From Bordetella parapertussis (GTDB taxonomy: Bacteria > Pseudomonadota > Gammaproteobacteria > Burkholderiales > SG8-39): a stretch of 43,416 nt of DNA. The DNA is taken from NCBI GenBank assembly GCA_945862265.1, contig CAMAXP010000040.1:1-43416 (forward strand), in the 5' to 3' direction. The notes beneath the pieces are model-generated. The model saw only the letters and a list, made by a program, of their open reading frames with translations. It did not search any database and had not been told where the DNA came from. Positions 25,667 through 35,357 of this stretch are shown here, in pieces (position 1 is the stretch's first letter; every line of letters starts with the position of its first letter). The translations under genes and the position numbers were made by a program.

Positions 25667-26119
25667 CTACTGCGACTTGCGGGCGTCACGAAATATCCTG
25701 ACCAGCTTGGCGCGGGGTTGCATCAGGTCGGCGAGCGTCTGCCCGTCGAGAACCTCGAAAAACGCACCCATGGCGTCCGCCAGCACCCCTCGCAGGGTGC
25801 ATATCGGCGAGATGGGGCAGTTGTGGTTTCCCGGCTGGAAGCATTCCACCAGTGCGAGGTCTTCCTCGGCGTCGCGTATCACCGCGCCGACATTGATCTC
25901 GGCGGGATCGCGGGCGAGCCGCATGCCGCCGCCTTTCCCGCGCACGGTTTCGATATAGCCCTGCCTGGCGAGGTGGTGCACCACCTTCATCAGATGGTTC
26001 TCCGATATGCCGTAGGCGGACGCGATGTCGCCGATGGTGGCGAGGCTGTCTTCCTCACGGTGCGCGCCCAGGTAGATCAGGACGCGCAGGGTGTAGTCGG
26101 TGAAGTTGGTCAGGCGCAT
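25667..26119 (-). CDS. nsrR: Nitric-oxide-sensing Rrf2-family repressor NsrR
   Basis: This 150-residue Rrf2-family regulator has a winged helix-turn-helix (residues about 1-65, [18 protein letters not shown] at the start) and three cysteines, C93, C101 and C107, in [18 protein letters not shown]. That C-x7-C-x5-C spacing fits the Fe-S ligands of NsrR and not IscR. NO damages the cluster and relieves repression. It is divergent from narK1, and an NsrR-type operator lies in the shared intergenic region, so it probably represses itself and the nar operon. NsrR commonly controls NO detoxification and denitrification genes; finding it as the gene flanking narK and not narXL is notable. Confidence 0.92.
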   Translation of the reverse strand: MRLTNFTDYTLRVLIYLGAHREEDSLATIGDIASAYGISENHLMKVVHHLARQGYIETVRGKGGGMRLARDPAEINVGAVIRDAEEDLALVECFQPGNHNCPISPICTLRGVLADAMGAFFEVLDGQTLADLMQPRAKLVRIFRDARKSQ

Positions 26120-26203
26120 GACAAGTGCACTGCGTTGCGCGCGGGGCGCCCCGCCGGGCAGTGTTCCTCCCGAGTGTTGGCGGATTCTAGAGCGGCGTTC
26201 TTA

Positions 26204-26226
26204 AAGATGGACGGCAAATACATCTT
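26204..26226. promoter_or_regulatory. NsrR operator-like palindrome
   Basis: This 23-base site has an 11-1-11 layout: left half AAGATGGACGG, right half AAATACATCTT. The right half matches the NsrR half-site AAATRCATCTT fully, and the outer arms AAGATG / CATCTT are perfectly inverted. It lies between nsrR and narK1 and ends 4 bases before the FNR-type site. Confidence 0.8.
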
Positions 26227-26229
26227 CGG

Positions 26230-26243
26230 TTGACCTGGATCAA
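26230..26243 (+). promoter_or_regulatory. FNR/ANR-type box for the nar operon
   Basis: TTGACCTGGATCAA differs from TTGAT-N4-ATCAA by one base. A -10-like TAACCT lies at 26265-26270, about 29 bases from the box centre, which suits a class II FNR-activated promoter. Expression of narK1K2GHJI would therefore be induced by oxygen limitation and modulated by NsrR at the adjacent site. Confidence 0.75.
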
Positions 26244-26302
26244 ACCGGCCGGTCTGCGCCCGCCTAACCTTCGTTTCGAACTCAAGCGCAAGGGAGCGAG
26301 CG

Positions 26303-27568
26303 ATGGCGTCACAGGCATACAAGGGCTGGTCGGTGGTCACGGCAAGCACGACCGCATTCACGGTGTGTTTCATGGTCTGGATGATGTTCGCGGTCATCGG
26401 CATCCCGATCAAGCAAAACCTGGGCCTGAACGAGACCCAGTTCGGCATCCTGGTGGCGCTGCCGGTGCTGACCGGCTCGCTGATCCGGCTGCCGCTCGGC
26501 ATGTGGACCGACCGGTTCGGCGGCCGCATCGTGTTCTTCATCCTCATGCTGTCCACGGTGTTCCCGATCTGGTTTATCTCCCGCGCCACCGAGTACTGGC
26601 ATTTCCTCGTGACCGGCCTGTTCGTGGGCGTGGCGGGCGGCTCGTTCACGGTAGGCATCGCCTACTGCGCACGCTGGTTCCCCAAGAACCGCCAGGGCCT
26701 CGCGATGGGGATCTTTGGTGCGGGAAATACCGGCGCGGCGGTGAACAAGCTCGTGGCCCCGAGCATCGTCGTGGCCTACGGCTGGACGATGGTACCGCAG
26801 GTGTACGCCGTGCTCATGCTGGTCACCGCGATTGCGTTCTGGTTCTTCAGCTACACGGATGAGGAGCACGCCTCGGGCGACGCCCAGGTCACGGTCCGGG
26901 AGCAGCTGCTGGTCCTGAAGGACCCCAAGGTGTGGCGCTACAGCCAGTACTACTCGATCGTGTTCGGCGGCTACGTCGCACTGGCCCTGTGGATGACCAA
27001 GTACTACATCTCCGAGTACGGTTTCGACATCAAGCTGGCGGCGCTGCTGGCGGCCGCGTTCAGCATTCCCGGGGGCGTTCTGCGCGCCATCGGCGGGTGG
27101 TTTTCCGACAAGTACGGCGCGCACACCATCACATGGTGGGTGTTGTGGATCTCGCTGCTGTGCCTGTTCTTCCTTTCCTACCCGCAGACCGACCTGGTGA
27201 TCCAGACGGTGTCGGGACCGAAGTCCTTCCACATCGGCCTGAACGCGACCCTGTTCACGATCATCATGTTCACCATGGGCATCGCCTTCGCGATCGGCAA
27301 GGCCTCGGTGTTCAAGTACATCTCCGACGACTACCCGCACAACATCGGCGTGGTCTCGGGCGTCGTCGGCCTCGCCGGCGGCATGGGCGGGTTCGTCCTG
27401 CCGATCATGTTCGGCGCGCTGGTGGACCTCACCGGCGTCCGGTCGTCGGCCTTCATGCTGATGTTCGGCATCGTCTGGGTGTCGCTGATGTGGATGTACT
27501 TCACCGAGGTGCGGCCGATGAGCGTGGAACTCGACCCCAAGCAGGCGGAGCCTTCGCGCCTCACCTGA
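26303..27568 (+). CDS. narK1: Nitrate/nitrite transporter NarK1 (MFS)
   Basis: This 421-residue inner-membrane major facilitator protein has about twelve membrane segments. The nitrate-signature region NRQGLAMGIFGAGNTGAA and the conserved DRFGGR loop are typical of NarK1-type nitrate/proton symporters. The start ATG 26303 follows AGGGAG with a 6-base gap. It is the first gene of the nar operon, followed by the second carrier after 41 bases. In species with paired carriers, NarK1 typically starts nitrate import and NarK2 exchanges nitrate for nitrite; roles here are from family knowledge. Confidence 0.92.
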   Translation: MASQAYKGWSVVTASTTAFTVCFMVWMMFAVIGIPIKQNLGLNETQFGILVALPVLTGSLIRLPLGMWTDRFGGRIVFFILMLSTVFPIWFISRATEYWHFLVTGLFVGVAGGSFTVGIAYCARWFPKNRQGLAMGIFGAGNTGAAVNKLVAPSIVVAYGWTMVPQVYAVLMLVTAIAFWFFSYTDEEHASGDAQVTVREQLLVLKDPKVWRYSQYYSIVFGGYVALALWMTKYYISEYGFDIKLAALLAAAFSIPGGVLRAIGGWFSDKYGAHTITWWVLWISLLCLFFLSYPQTDLVIQTVSGPKSFHIGLNATLFTIIMFTMGIAFAIGKASVFKYISDDYPHNIGVVSGVVGLAGGMGGFVLPIMFGALVDLTGVRSSAFMLMFGIVWVSLMWMYFTEVRPMSVELDPKQAEPSRLT

Positions 27569-27609
27569 ACGCCGCCAGAACAACAACCAAGCAGCCGGAG
27601 ACCAAAATC

Positions 27610-29277
27610 ATGATTGACACGCAAGCGGGGGCGGGAGGGGCGGGCGCCGGGGCGCCGGCCACCTACAGTTCCGCCGATGTCGCGGAATGGAACGTCGAGG
27701 ACAACGCCTTCTGGGAATCGAAGGGCAAGGGCATCGCCAACCGCAACCTGTGGATCTCCATCCCCAACCTGCTGTGCGGCTTCGCCATCTGGGCGATGTG
27801 GGGAATCATCACGGTGCAGATGCTGAACCTGGGCTTTCCGTTCAAGCCGGCGGACATGTTCACGCTCACCGCGATTTCGGGGCTGATGGGCGCGACGCTG
27901 CGCATCCCGGCCTCGTTCTTCATCCGGCTCTGCGGCGGGCGCAACACCATCTTCCTGACCTCGGCGCTGCTGATCATCCCCGCGTTCGGCACGGGCATCG
28001 CGCTGCAGGACAAGACGACGCCGCTGTGGGTCTTCCAGATGTGGGCGTTCCTGTCCGGCATCGGCGGCGGCAACTTCGCCTGCTCCATGTCCAACATCAC
28101 CGGGTTTTTCCCCAAGCGGCTGCAGGGGACCGCCCTGGGGCTCAACGCCGGGCTGGGCAACTTCGGCGTCACCACCATGCAGGTCCTGATCCCGCTGGTG
28201 ATGACCATCGGTATCTTCGGCGCCGCCGCCGGCGCGCCGATGGTATTGCTCAAGGACAGTGGCTGGATCCTGGGCAAGATCGCCGCCGGCACGCCGACCT
28301 TCATCCAGAACGCGGGCTTCATCTGGGCGGCGATCCTCGTGCCGCTGGTGATCGCGGCGTGGTTCGGCATGAACAACCTGCTGCCGCTTTCGCCCAACTA
28401 CGGCGGGACGCTGGCCGGCTTCGCCAAGATTCTCTACCTGTGGGGGCTGACGTTCCTGGTCGGCGGGTTCGGCCTCTACCTGTACCTGCCGGCGCCCACG
28501 GGGCTCGGACTGCTCAACATGTGGGTGGCGCTGCCGCTGATCATGCTCGCGACGCTGTTCACGATGAAGCTGGCCGCCTTCGGCGAGATGAAGGGCAATA
28601 TCACCAAGCAGTTCGAGATCTTCAGGAACAAACACACCTGGGCGATGACCGCGCTCTACATCGTGACGTTCGGCTCGTTCATCGGTTTCTCGATGGCGCT
28701 GCCGCTGGCGATCACGGTCATTTTCGGCGTGCAGCACCTGCCTGACGCATCGGGGGTGATGCAGCACACGGTCAAGAATCCCAACGCCCCGTCGGCGCTG
28801 ACCTACGCCTGGATCGGCCCGTTCGTCGGCGCGCTGATCCGCCCGGTGGGCGGCTGGATCTCGGACAAAGTGGGCGGGTCGATCGTCACCCAGATCATCT
28901 CCGCGGTGATGGTGGTGGCTTCCGCCGCGGTGGGTTACGTGATGCTGCTGGCTTACAAGTCCGCGACGCCCGAAGAGTACTTCCTGGTGTTCATGCTGCT
29001 GTTTGTGGCGCTGTTCGCCGCCACCGGGATCGGCAACGGCTCCACGTTCCGGTCGATCGGCGTGATCTTCGACCGCCAGCAGGCCGGCCCGGTGCTGGGC
29101 TGGACTTCGGCGGTGGCCGCCTACGGCGCCTTCATCGCTCCGGTGGTGATCGGCGCCCAGATCAAGGCCGGGACGCCCGAATACTCAATGTACGGATTCG
29201 CGATTTTCTACGCCCTGTGCCTGATCCTCAACTGGTGGTTCTACCTGCGCGCCGGCGCGTACGTGAAGAATCCCTGA
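27610..29277 (+). CDS. narK2: Nitrate/nitrite antiporter NarK2 (MFS)
   Basis: This 555-residue major facilitator protein has an N-terminal cytoplasmic lead (residues 1-45, with a Gly/Ala-rich start and then WNVEDNAFWESKGKGIANRN) before the first membrane helix. The nitrate signature QGTALGLNAGLGNFGVTT is present. Greater length than NarK1 is usual for NarK2-type antiporters. I start at ATG 27610, with GGAG nine bases upstream; the frame is open much further upstream only because it overlaps narK1. It precedes narG by 31 bases. Confidence 0.92.
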   Translation: MIDTQAGAGGAGAGAPATYSSADVAEWNVEDNAFWESKGKGIANRNLWISIPNLLCGFAIWAMWGIITVQMLNLGFPFKPADMFTLTAISGLMGATLRIPASFFIRLCGGRNTIFLTSALLIIPAFGTGIALQDKTTPLWVFQMWAFLSGIGGGNFACSMSNITGFFPKRLQGTALGLNAGLGNFGVTTMQVLIPLVMTIGIFGAAAGAPMVLLKDSGWILGKIAAGTPTFIQNAGFIWAAILVPLVIAAWFGMNNLLPLSPNYGGTLAGFAKILYLWGLTFLVGGFGLYLYLPAPTGLGLLNMWVALPLIMLATLFTMKLAAFGEMKGNITKQFEIFRNKHTWAMTALYIVTFGSFIGFSMALPLAITVIFGVQHLPDASGVMQHTVKNPNAPSALTYAWIGPFVGALIRPVGGWISDKVGGSIVTQIISAVMVVASAAVGYVMLLAYKSATPEEYFLVFMLLFVALFAATGIGNGSTFRSIGVIFDRQQAGPVLGWTSAVAAYGAFIAPVVIGAQIKAGTPEYSMYGFAIFYALCLILNWWFYLRAGAYVKNP

Positions 29278-29308
29278 ACCCAGAAACGCTACAGACGGAG
29301 CTTTTCCT

Positions 29309-32300
29309 ATGAGCCATTTTCTCGATCGCCTGAGCTACTTCTCGCAACCCCGGGAGGCGTTCTCCGGCGGCCACGGCGTGACCACCGGCGAAGACCGCAC
29401 CTGGGAGGACGCCTACCGGGATCGCTGGGCGCAAGACAAGATCGTGCGTTCCACCCACGGCGTGAACTGCACCGGGTCGTGTTCCTGGAAGATCTACGTC
29501 AAGGGCGGCATCGTCACCTGGGAAACGCAGCAGACCGACTACCCGCGCACGCGCTGGGACATGCCCAACCACGAGCCGCGCGGCTGCTCGCGCGGCGCGA
29601 GCTACAGCTGGTATCTCTACAGCGCCAACCGGGTGAAATATCCCATGGTGCGCGGACGGCTCCTCAAGAACTGGCGCGAAGCGCGCCGCGCGCAGGGCCC
29701 GGTGGAAGCCTGGGCCTCGATCGTCGAGGACGACGCCAAGCGCCGCGACTACCAGAAGGTGCGCGGCCTCGGCGGGTTCGTGCGGGCCACCTGGGACGAG
29801 GTCAACGAGATCGTCGCCGCAGCCAACGTCTACACCATCAAGAAACACGGCCCCGACCGCGTGATCGGCTTCTCGCCGATCCCCGCGATGTCGATGGTGA
29901 GCTATGCCGCAGGCTCGAGGTACCTCAGCCTGATCGGCGGCGTGTGCATGAGCTTCTACGATTGGTACTGCGACCTGCCCCCGGCCAGCCCGCAGATCTG
30001 GGGCGAGCAGACCGACGTGCCCGAGTCGGCCGACTGGTACAACTCCAGCTTCATCATCGCGTGGGGCTCCAACGTGCCCCAGACGCGCACCCCCGACGCG
30101 CATTTCTTCACCGAAGTCCGCTACAAAGGCACGAAGACCGTCGCGGTGACGCCGGATTACTCGGAAGTCGCCAAGCTGGCCGACATCTGGATGCACCCCA
30201 AGCAGGGCACGGATGCCGCGGTGGCGATGGCCATGGGCCACGTGATCCTGAAGGAGTTCTACTTCCCGGACGGCGGCCGGGAGCGCAGCGCGTACTTCGA
30301 CGATTACGTGCGCCGTTACACCGACATGCCGATGCTGGTGATGCTCAAGGAGCACACCCTGCCGAGCGGGGAAGTCATCAACGTTCCCGACCGCTACCTG
30401 CGCGCGTCCGACTTCGAGGACAAGTTCGGCCAGGCCAACAACCCGGAGTGGAAGACCGTCGCGCTCGATTCGGCCGGCAAGGTGGCGCTGCCCAACGGCG
30501 CGATCGGCTTTCGCTGGGGCGCCGACGGACGCGCCGACCAGGGCCAGTGGAACCTGGAAGCCAAGGATGCGCGCAACGGCAGCGAGGTAAAACTGAAGCT
30601 TTCCGTGCTCGAGGGCGACGCCGCGAGCAAGGCAACCGCGAAGGTCGGGTTCCCGTACTTCGGCGGCATCGAGAGCGAGAACTTCCCTAACAACGTCCTT
30701 AAGGGCAGCGTCGACAACAGCAGGGGGGCCGTGCTGGTGCGCACCGTGCCCGTGCAGCGCGTGTCGCTGGGCCAGGCAGGCGAAGTGCTGGTGGCGACGG
30801 TGTTCGACCTGCAGGTCGCCAACTACGGCGTGGCCCGCGGGCTGCCCGGCGAGCTGGCCGCCCGGGATTTCAACGATGACACGCCCTACACGCCGGCCTG
30901 GCAGGAGCGCATCACCGGCACGCCGCGCGACCAGGTCATCACGGTGGCGCGCCAGTTCGCCGAAAACGCGCACAAGACCCAGGGTAAATCCATGGTGATC
31001 ATCGGCGCGGCGATGAACCACTGGTACCACTGCGACATGAACTACCGCGGCATCATCAACATGCTGATGATGTGCGGCTGCATCGGCAAGAGCGGCGGCG
31101 GCTGGGCGCACTACGTCGGCCAGGAAAAGCTCCGCCCGCAAACCGGCTGGACGGCGCTGGCGTTCGCGCTCGACTGGATCCGCCCCCCACGGCAGATGAA
31201 CAGCACCAGCTTCTTTTACGCGCACACCGACCAGTGGCGCTACGAGAAGCTCGGCATGGAAGAGGTGATCTCGCCGCTGGCCGACAAGAAGGCGTACGGC
31301 GGCAGCATGATCGACTACAACGTGCGCGCCGAGCGCATGGGCTGGCTGCCGAGCGCGCCGCAGCTGCAGACCAACCCGCTGCAGGTGGTGCGCGACGCCC
31401 AGGCCGCCGGGATGGACCCGAAGGAGCACGCCGTCAACGCGCTGAAGAGCGGCGCGCTCAAGATGAGCTGCACCGACCCCGACCACCCGAGCAACTGGCC
31501 GCGCAACCTGTTCGTCTGGCGCTCCAACCTGCTCGGCTCGAGCGGCAAGGGGCACGAGTATTTCCTCAAGCACCTGCTCGGCACCAGCAACGGCGTGCAG
31601 GGCAAGGACCTGGGCGTGGAGGAAGCCAAGCCCGAGGAAGTCGTCTGGCACGAGAAGGCCCCCGAGGGCAAGCTGGACCTCCTGGTCACGCTCGACTTTC
31701 GCATGAGCACTACGTGCCTGTATTCGGACATCGTGCTGCCCACGGCCACCTGGTACGAGAAGAACGATCTCAACACCAGCGACATGCATCCCTTTATCCA
31801 CCCGTTGTCGACCGCGGTGGACCCCGCCTGGCAATCGAAGAGCGACTGGGAGATCTACAAGGGCTTCGCGAAGAAGTTCAGCGAAGTCTGCATCGGGCAC
31901 CTCGGCGTCGAGAAGGAACTCGTGCTGGCGCCGTTGATGCACGACAGCCCGTCCGAGCTGGCCCAGCCGTTCGAGGTCAAGGACTGGAAGCGCGGCGAGT
32001 GCGACCTGGTTCCCGGCAAGACCGGGCCCAACATGATGGTGGTCGAGCGCGACTACCCCAACGTGTACAAGCGCTTCACCGCGCTCGGCCCGCTGATGGG
32101 CAAGGTGGGTAACGGCGGCAAGGGCATCGCGTGGAACACGCAGACCGAGGTGAAGCAGCTCGGCGAGCTCAGCGGCCTCGTCACAGCCGAAGGCGTGACC
32201 CTCGGCATGCCGAAGATCGAGAGCGACATCGACGCGGCGGAAGTGGTGCTGATGCTGGCACCCGAGACCAACGGCCATGTGGCGGTCAAGGCCTGGCAGG

Positions 32301-33124
32301 CGCTGGGCAAGCAGACCGGGCGCGACCACACCCACCTGGCGATTCACCGCGAAGACGAGAAGATCCGCTTCCGCGACATCCAGGCGCAGCCCCGGAAGAT
32401 CATCTCCTCGCCGACCTGGAGCGGCATCGAAAGCGAGACAGTCTCGTACAACGCCGGCTACACCAACGTGCACGAGATGATCCCCTGGCGCACGCTGACC
32501 GGACGGCAGCAGTTCTACATGGACCACCCGTGGATGCGCGCCTTCGGCGAAGGTTTCTCGAGCTACCGCCCGCCGGTGGACCTGAAGACCACGGCCGGGA
32601 TCTTGGGGCTAAAGCCCAACGGTAACCCCGAGATCGCGCTCAACTTCATCACCCCGCACCAGAAGTGGGGCATCCACTCGACCTACACCGACAACCTGCT
32701 GATGCTCACGCTCAGCCGCGGCGGGCCGTGCGTCTGGATGTCGGAGGACGACGCGAAGAAGGTGGGCATCGTCGACAACGACTGGATCGAGTTGTTCAAC
32801 ATCAACGGCGCGATCGCCGCGCGCGCAGTGGTGAGCCAGCGGGTCAATCCCGGCATGGTGATGATGTACCACGCGCAGGAAAAGATCGTGAACACGCCCG
32901 GCTCCGAGATCACCGGCATGCGCGGCGGCATCCACAACTCGGTGACGCGCATCGTGCTCAAGCCCACCCACATGATCGGCGGCTACGCGCAGTTCAGCTA
33001 CGGCTTCAACTACTACGGGACCATCGGCACCAACCGGGATGAGTTCGTGGTGGTGCGCAAGATGAACAAGGTCGACTGGCTGGACACGCCGGCCGAAGCC
33101 CAGGCACAAGGAGAAGTGGCATGA
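29309..33124 (+). CDS. narG: Respiratory nitrate reductase alpha subunit NarG
   Basis: The 1271-residue catalytic subunit reduces nitrate to nitrite at a bis-MGD molybdenum centre on the cytoplasmic face of the membrane. The FS0 4Fe-4S ligands H50, C54, C58 and C93 are present (STHGVNCTGSC and RGCSRG), and D222 in WYCDLPP is the expected Mo ligand. Length equals the normal membrane-bound enzyme, and there is no exported Tat leader, as expected for NarG. The start follows GGAG by 8 bases. Its stop overlaps the narH start (ATGA). All sites examined are intact. Confidence 0.97.
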   Translation: MSHFLDRLSYFSQPREAFSGGHGVTTGEDRTWEDAYRDRWAQDKIVRSTHGVNCTGSCSWKIYVKGGIVTWETQQTDYPRTRWDMPNHEPRGCSRGASYSWYLYSANRVKYPMVRGRLLKNWREARRAQGPVEAWASIVEDDAKRRDYQKVRGLGGFVRATWDEVNEIVAAANVYTIKKHGPDRVIGFSPIPAMSMVSYAAGSRYLSLIGGVCMSFYDWYCDLPPASPQIWGEQTDVPESADWYNSSFIIAWGSNVPQTRTPDAHFFTEVRYKGTKTVAVTPDYSEVAKLADIWMHPKQGTDAAVAMAMGHVILKEFYFPDGGRERSAYFDDYVRRYTDMPMLVMLKEHTLPSGEVINVPDRYLRASDFEDKFGQANNPEWKTVALDSAGKVALPNGAIGFRWGADGRADQGQWNLEAKDARNGSEVKLKLSVLEGDAASKATAKVGFPYFGGIESENFPNNVLKGSVDNSRGAVLVRTVPVQRVSLGQAGEVLVATVFDLQVANYGVARGLPGELAARDFNDDTPYTPAWQERITGTPRDQVITVARQFAENAHKTQGKSMVIIGAAMNHWYHCDMNYRGIINMLMMCGCIGKSGGGWAHYVGQEKLRPQTGWTALAFALDWIRPPRQMNSTSFFYAHTDQWRYEKLGMEEVISPLADKKAYGGSMIDYNVRAERMGWLPSAPQLQTNPLQVVRDAQAAGMDPKEHAVNALKSGALKMSCTDPDHPSNWPRNLFVWRSNLLGSSGKGHEYFLKHLLGTSNGVQGKDLGVEEAKPEEVVWHEKAPEGKLDLLVTLDFRMSTTCLYSDIVLPTATWYEKNDLNTSDMHPFIHPLSTAVDPAWQSKSDWEIYKGFAKKFSEVCIGHLGVEKELVLAPLMHDSPSELAQPFEVKDWKRGECDLVPGKTGPNMMVVERDYPNVYKRFTALGPLMGKVGNGGKGIAWNTQTEVKQLGELSGLVTAEGVTLGMPKIESDIDAAEVVLMLAPETNGHVAVKAWQALGKQTGRDHTHLAIHREDEKIRFRDIQAQPRKIISSPTWSGIESETVSYNAGYTNVHEMIPWRTLTGRQQFYMDHPWMRAFGEGFSSYRPPVDLKTTAGILGLKPNGNPEIALNFITPHQKWGIHSTYTDNLLMLTLSRGGPCVWMSEDDAKKVGIVDNDWIELFNINGAIAARAVVSQRVNPGMVMMYHAQEKIVNTPGSEITGMRGGIHNSVTRIVLKPTHMIGGYAQFSYGFNYYGTIGTNRDEFVVVRKMNKVDWLDTPAEAQAQGEVA

Positions 33125-34644
33125 AGATCCGCGCCCAGATAGGCATGGTGTTGAATCTCGACAAGTGCATCGGCTGCCACACCTGTTCGGTCACCTGCAA
33201 GAACGTCTGGACCAGCCGGCCGGGGATGGAGTACGCCTGGTTCAACAACGTCGAGACCAAGCCCGGCATCGGCTATCCCAAGGAATGGGAGAACCAGGAC
33301 AAGTGGAACGGCGGCTGGGTGCGCACGGGCAGCGGCAGCATCGAACCGCGCCAGGGCGCCAAGTGGAAGGTGCTGATGCGCATCTTCGCCAACCCGAACC
33401 TGCCGCAGATCGACGACTACTACGAGCCCTTTACCTTCGACTACGCCCACCTGCAGTCAGCGCCTGAGATGAAGGCGACGCCGACCGCGCGGCCGCGCAG
33501 CCTGATCACCGGCAAGCGCATGGAGAAGATCGAATGGGGTCCGAACTGGGAGGAAATCCTCGGCGGCGAGTTCGCCAAGCGCAGTAAAGACAGCAATTTC
33601 GACGACATCCAGAAGGACATCTACGGCCAGTTCGAGAACACCTTCATGATGTACCTGCCGCGCCTGTGCGAGCACTGCCTCAACCCGACCTGCGTGGCGA
33701 GCTGCCCCTCGGGTTCGATCTACAAGCGCGAGGAAGACGGCATCGTGCTGATCGACCAGGACAAGTGCCGCGGCTGGCGCATGTGCGTCTCGGGCTGCCC
33801 CTACAAGAAGATCTACTACAACTGGCAGTCCGGCAAGGCCGAGAAGTGCATCTTCTGCTACCCGCGCATCGAGGCCGGCCAGCCCACGGTCTGTTCGGAA
33901 ACCTGCGTCGGGCGTATCCGCTACCTCGGCGTGCTGCTGTACGACGCCGACCGCATCGAAGCGGCCGCCAGCGTCGAGCACGACCGCGACCTCTACCAGG
34001 CGCAGCTCGACATCTTCCTCGATCCGCACGATCCGGAGGTGATCACCCAGGCGCGCGCCGACGGGATTCCCGAAGCGTGGCTGGAGGCCGCGCGCAAGAG
34101 CCCGGTCTACAAGATGGCCGTCGACTGGAAGGTCGCCCTGCCGCTGCACCCGGAGTACCGCACATTGCCGATGGTCTGGTACGTGCCGCCGCTTTCGCCG
34201 ATCACCGCCGCGGCCAACGCCGGCCAGATGGGCATCAACGGCGAGATCCCGGACGTGAACCAGCTGCGCATCCCGGTCAAGTACCTGGCCAACCTGCTCA
34301 CGGCAGGCGACACGGCGCCGGTGGTGCGCGCGCTCGAGCGGATGCTCGCGATGCGCGCCTACCAGCGCGAAAAGCACGTCGAAGGGCGTATCAACACCGC
34401 GGCGCTGGACCAGGTCGGCATGACGCAGCTGGAGGTGGAGGACATGTACCACGTCATGGCGATCGCCAATTACGAGGACCGCTTTGTGATCCCGAGCGCG
34501 CACCGCGAGTATGCCGAGAACACTTTCGACGTGCGCGGGGGTTGCGGCTTCTCCTTCGGCAACGGCTGTTCCGACGGGGCGAGCGAAACAAGCCTGTTCG
34601 GGGGCGGCAAGCGCCGCACCATCCCCATCAAGGCGGAGGTCTAG
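33121..34644 (+). CDS. narH: Respiratory nitrate reductase beta subunit NarH
   Basis: This 507-residue electron-transfer subunit carries four Fe-S clusters between NarI and NarG. Ligand groups are CIGCHTCSVTC (C16, C19, C22, C26), CEHCLNPTCVASC, CRGWRMCVSGC and CIFC...CSETC. In the third group Trp replaces the second cysteine, as is normal for the 3Fe-4S cluster of NarH. Overlap with narG and a two-base gap to narJ show tight operon structure. Length and motifs are standard. Confidence 0.97.
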   Translation: MKIRAQIGMVLNLDKCIGCHTCSVTCKNVWTSRPGMEYAWFNNVETKPGIGYPKEWENQDKWNGGWVRTGSGSIEPRQGAKWKVLMRIFANPNLPQIDDYYEPFTFDYAHLQSAPEMKATPTARPRSLITGKRMEKIEWGPNWEEILGGEFAKRSKDSNFDDIQKDIYGQFENTFMMYLPRLCEHCLNPTCVASCPSGSIYKREEDGIVLIDQDKCRGWRMCVSGCPYKKIYYNWQSGKAEKCIFCYPRIEAGQPTVCSETCVGRIRYLGVLLYDADRIEAAASVEHDRDLYQAQLDIFLDPHDPEVITQARADGIPEAWLEAARKSPVYKMAVDWKVALPLHPEYRTLPMVWYVPPLSPITAAANAGQMGINGEIPDVNQLRIPVKYLANLLTAGDTAPVVRALERMLAMRAYQREKHVEGRINTAALDQVGMTQLEVEDMYHVMAIANYEDRFVIPSAHREYAENTFDVRGGCGFSFGNGCSDGASETSLFGGGKRRTIPIKAEV

Positions 34645-34646
34645 CC

Positions 34647-35357
34647 ATGGCCCTGTTCTCCGGACCAACGCATGCCCCGGTCAGCCTGCGGGTGTTCGCG
34701 CGCCTTCTGGCCTATCCCGACGCGGAACTGCGCGCCCACGTGCCCGAGATGCGCGACGCCCTGCAGTCCGAGGGCGCCCTGGGCGCATCCCGGCTGGCCG
34801 AACTCGGCCAGCTGATGGATTCGCTCCGCAATGCCGATCAACTGCAGGGCGAGGCCGCCTATGTCGAGTTGTTCGACCGCGGCCGCGCCACTTCGCTGCA
34901 TCTCTTCGAGCATGTGCACGGCGATTCGCGCGACCGGGGTCCGGCCATGATTGACCTCGCGCAGACCTACGAGAAGGCAGGGCTGCACCTGGCGCCCGGC
35001 GAATTGCCCGACTACCTGCCGGCCGTGCTGGAGTTCGTCTCCACGCAACCGCCGCGCGAGGCAAGCGAGTTCCTCGCCGAGATGGCGCACATTTTCAACG
35101 CCATGTTCAACGCATTGCAGGAACGCCAGAGCGCATACGCCAGCGTGCTGGGCGCGCTGCTCGAGCTGGCCGGTGAGAAAGCCAGGGCCGTGAAGGTCGC
35201 GCCCGAAGAGCCGATCGACGCGAGCTGGGCCGAGCCGCTCGCCTTCGACGGCTGTTCTACGCAGGGCCAGGCCCGGCCCGGGCAGCCGCAACCCGTGCGC
35301 ATCCTGCGCAAGGATGCGGCCACAACCAAAACTTCAAAGACGGGAGCCGCCCTATGA
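34647..35357 (+). CDS. narJ: Nitrate reductase assembly chaperone NarJ
   Basis: This 236-residue all-helical chaperone of the TorD/NarJ family binds apo-NarG and assists molybdenum-cofactor and FS0 insertion before membrane attachment. Recognisable parts are the ARLLAYPDAELR start, YVELFDRGRATSLHLFEHVHGDSRDRG and YLPAVLEFVS. ATG 34647 is chosen because GGCGGAGGT precedes it by six bases; upstream continuation of the frame merely overlaps narH. Its stop overlaps the narI start (ATGA). Confidence 0.95.
   Translation: MALFSGPTHAPVSLRVFARLLAYPDAELRAHVPEMRDALQSEGALGASRLAELGQLMDSLRNADQLQGEAAYVELFDRGRATSLHLFEHVHGDSRDRGPAMIDLAQTYEKAGLHLAPGELPDYLPAVLEFVSTQPPREASEFLAEMAHIFNAMFNALQERQSAYASVLGALLELAGEKARAVKVAPEEPIDASWAEPLAFDGCSTQGQARPGQPQPVRILRKDAATTKTSKTGAAL

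Noticed and set aside
26932..27609. Long upstream extension of narK2 making a 781-residue protein
   Set aside because: The extension lies inside narK1 in another frame; the normal NarK2 N-terminus and a GGAG site mark the start at 27610.
29228..32527. A 1099-codon open frame antisense to narG
   Set aside because: It lies opposite an intact, motif-complete narG in high-GC DNA, where the antisense frame is open because of third-position GC bias; its product is low-complexity with no domain.
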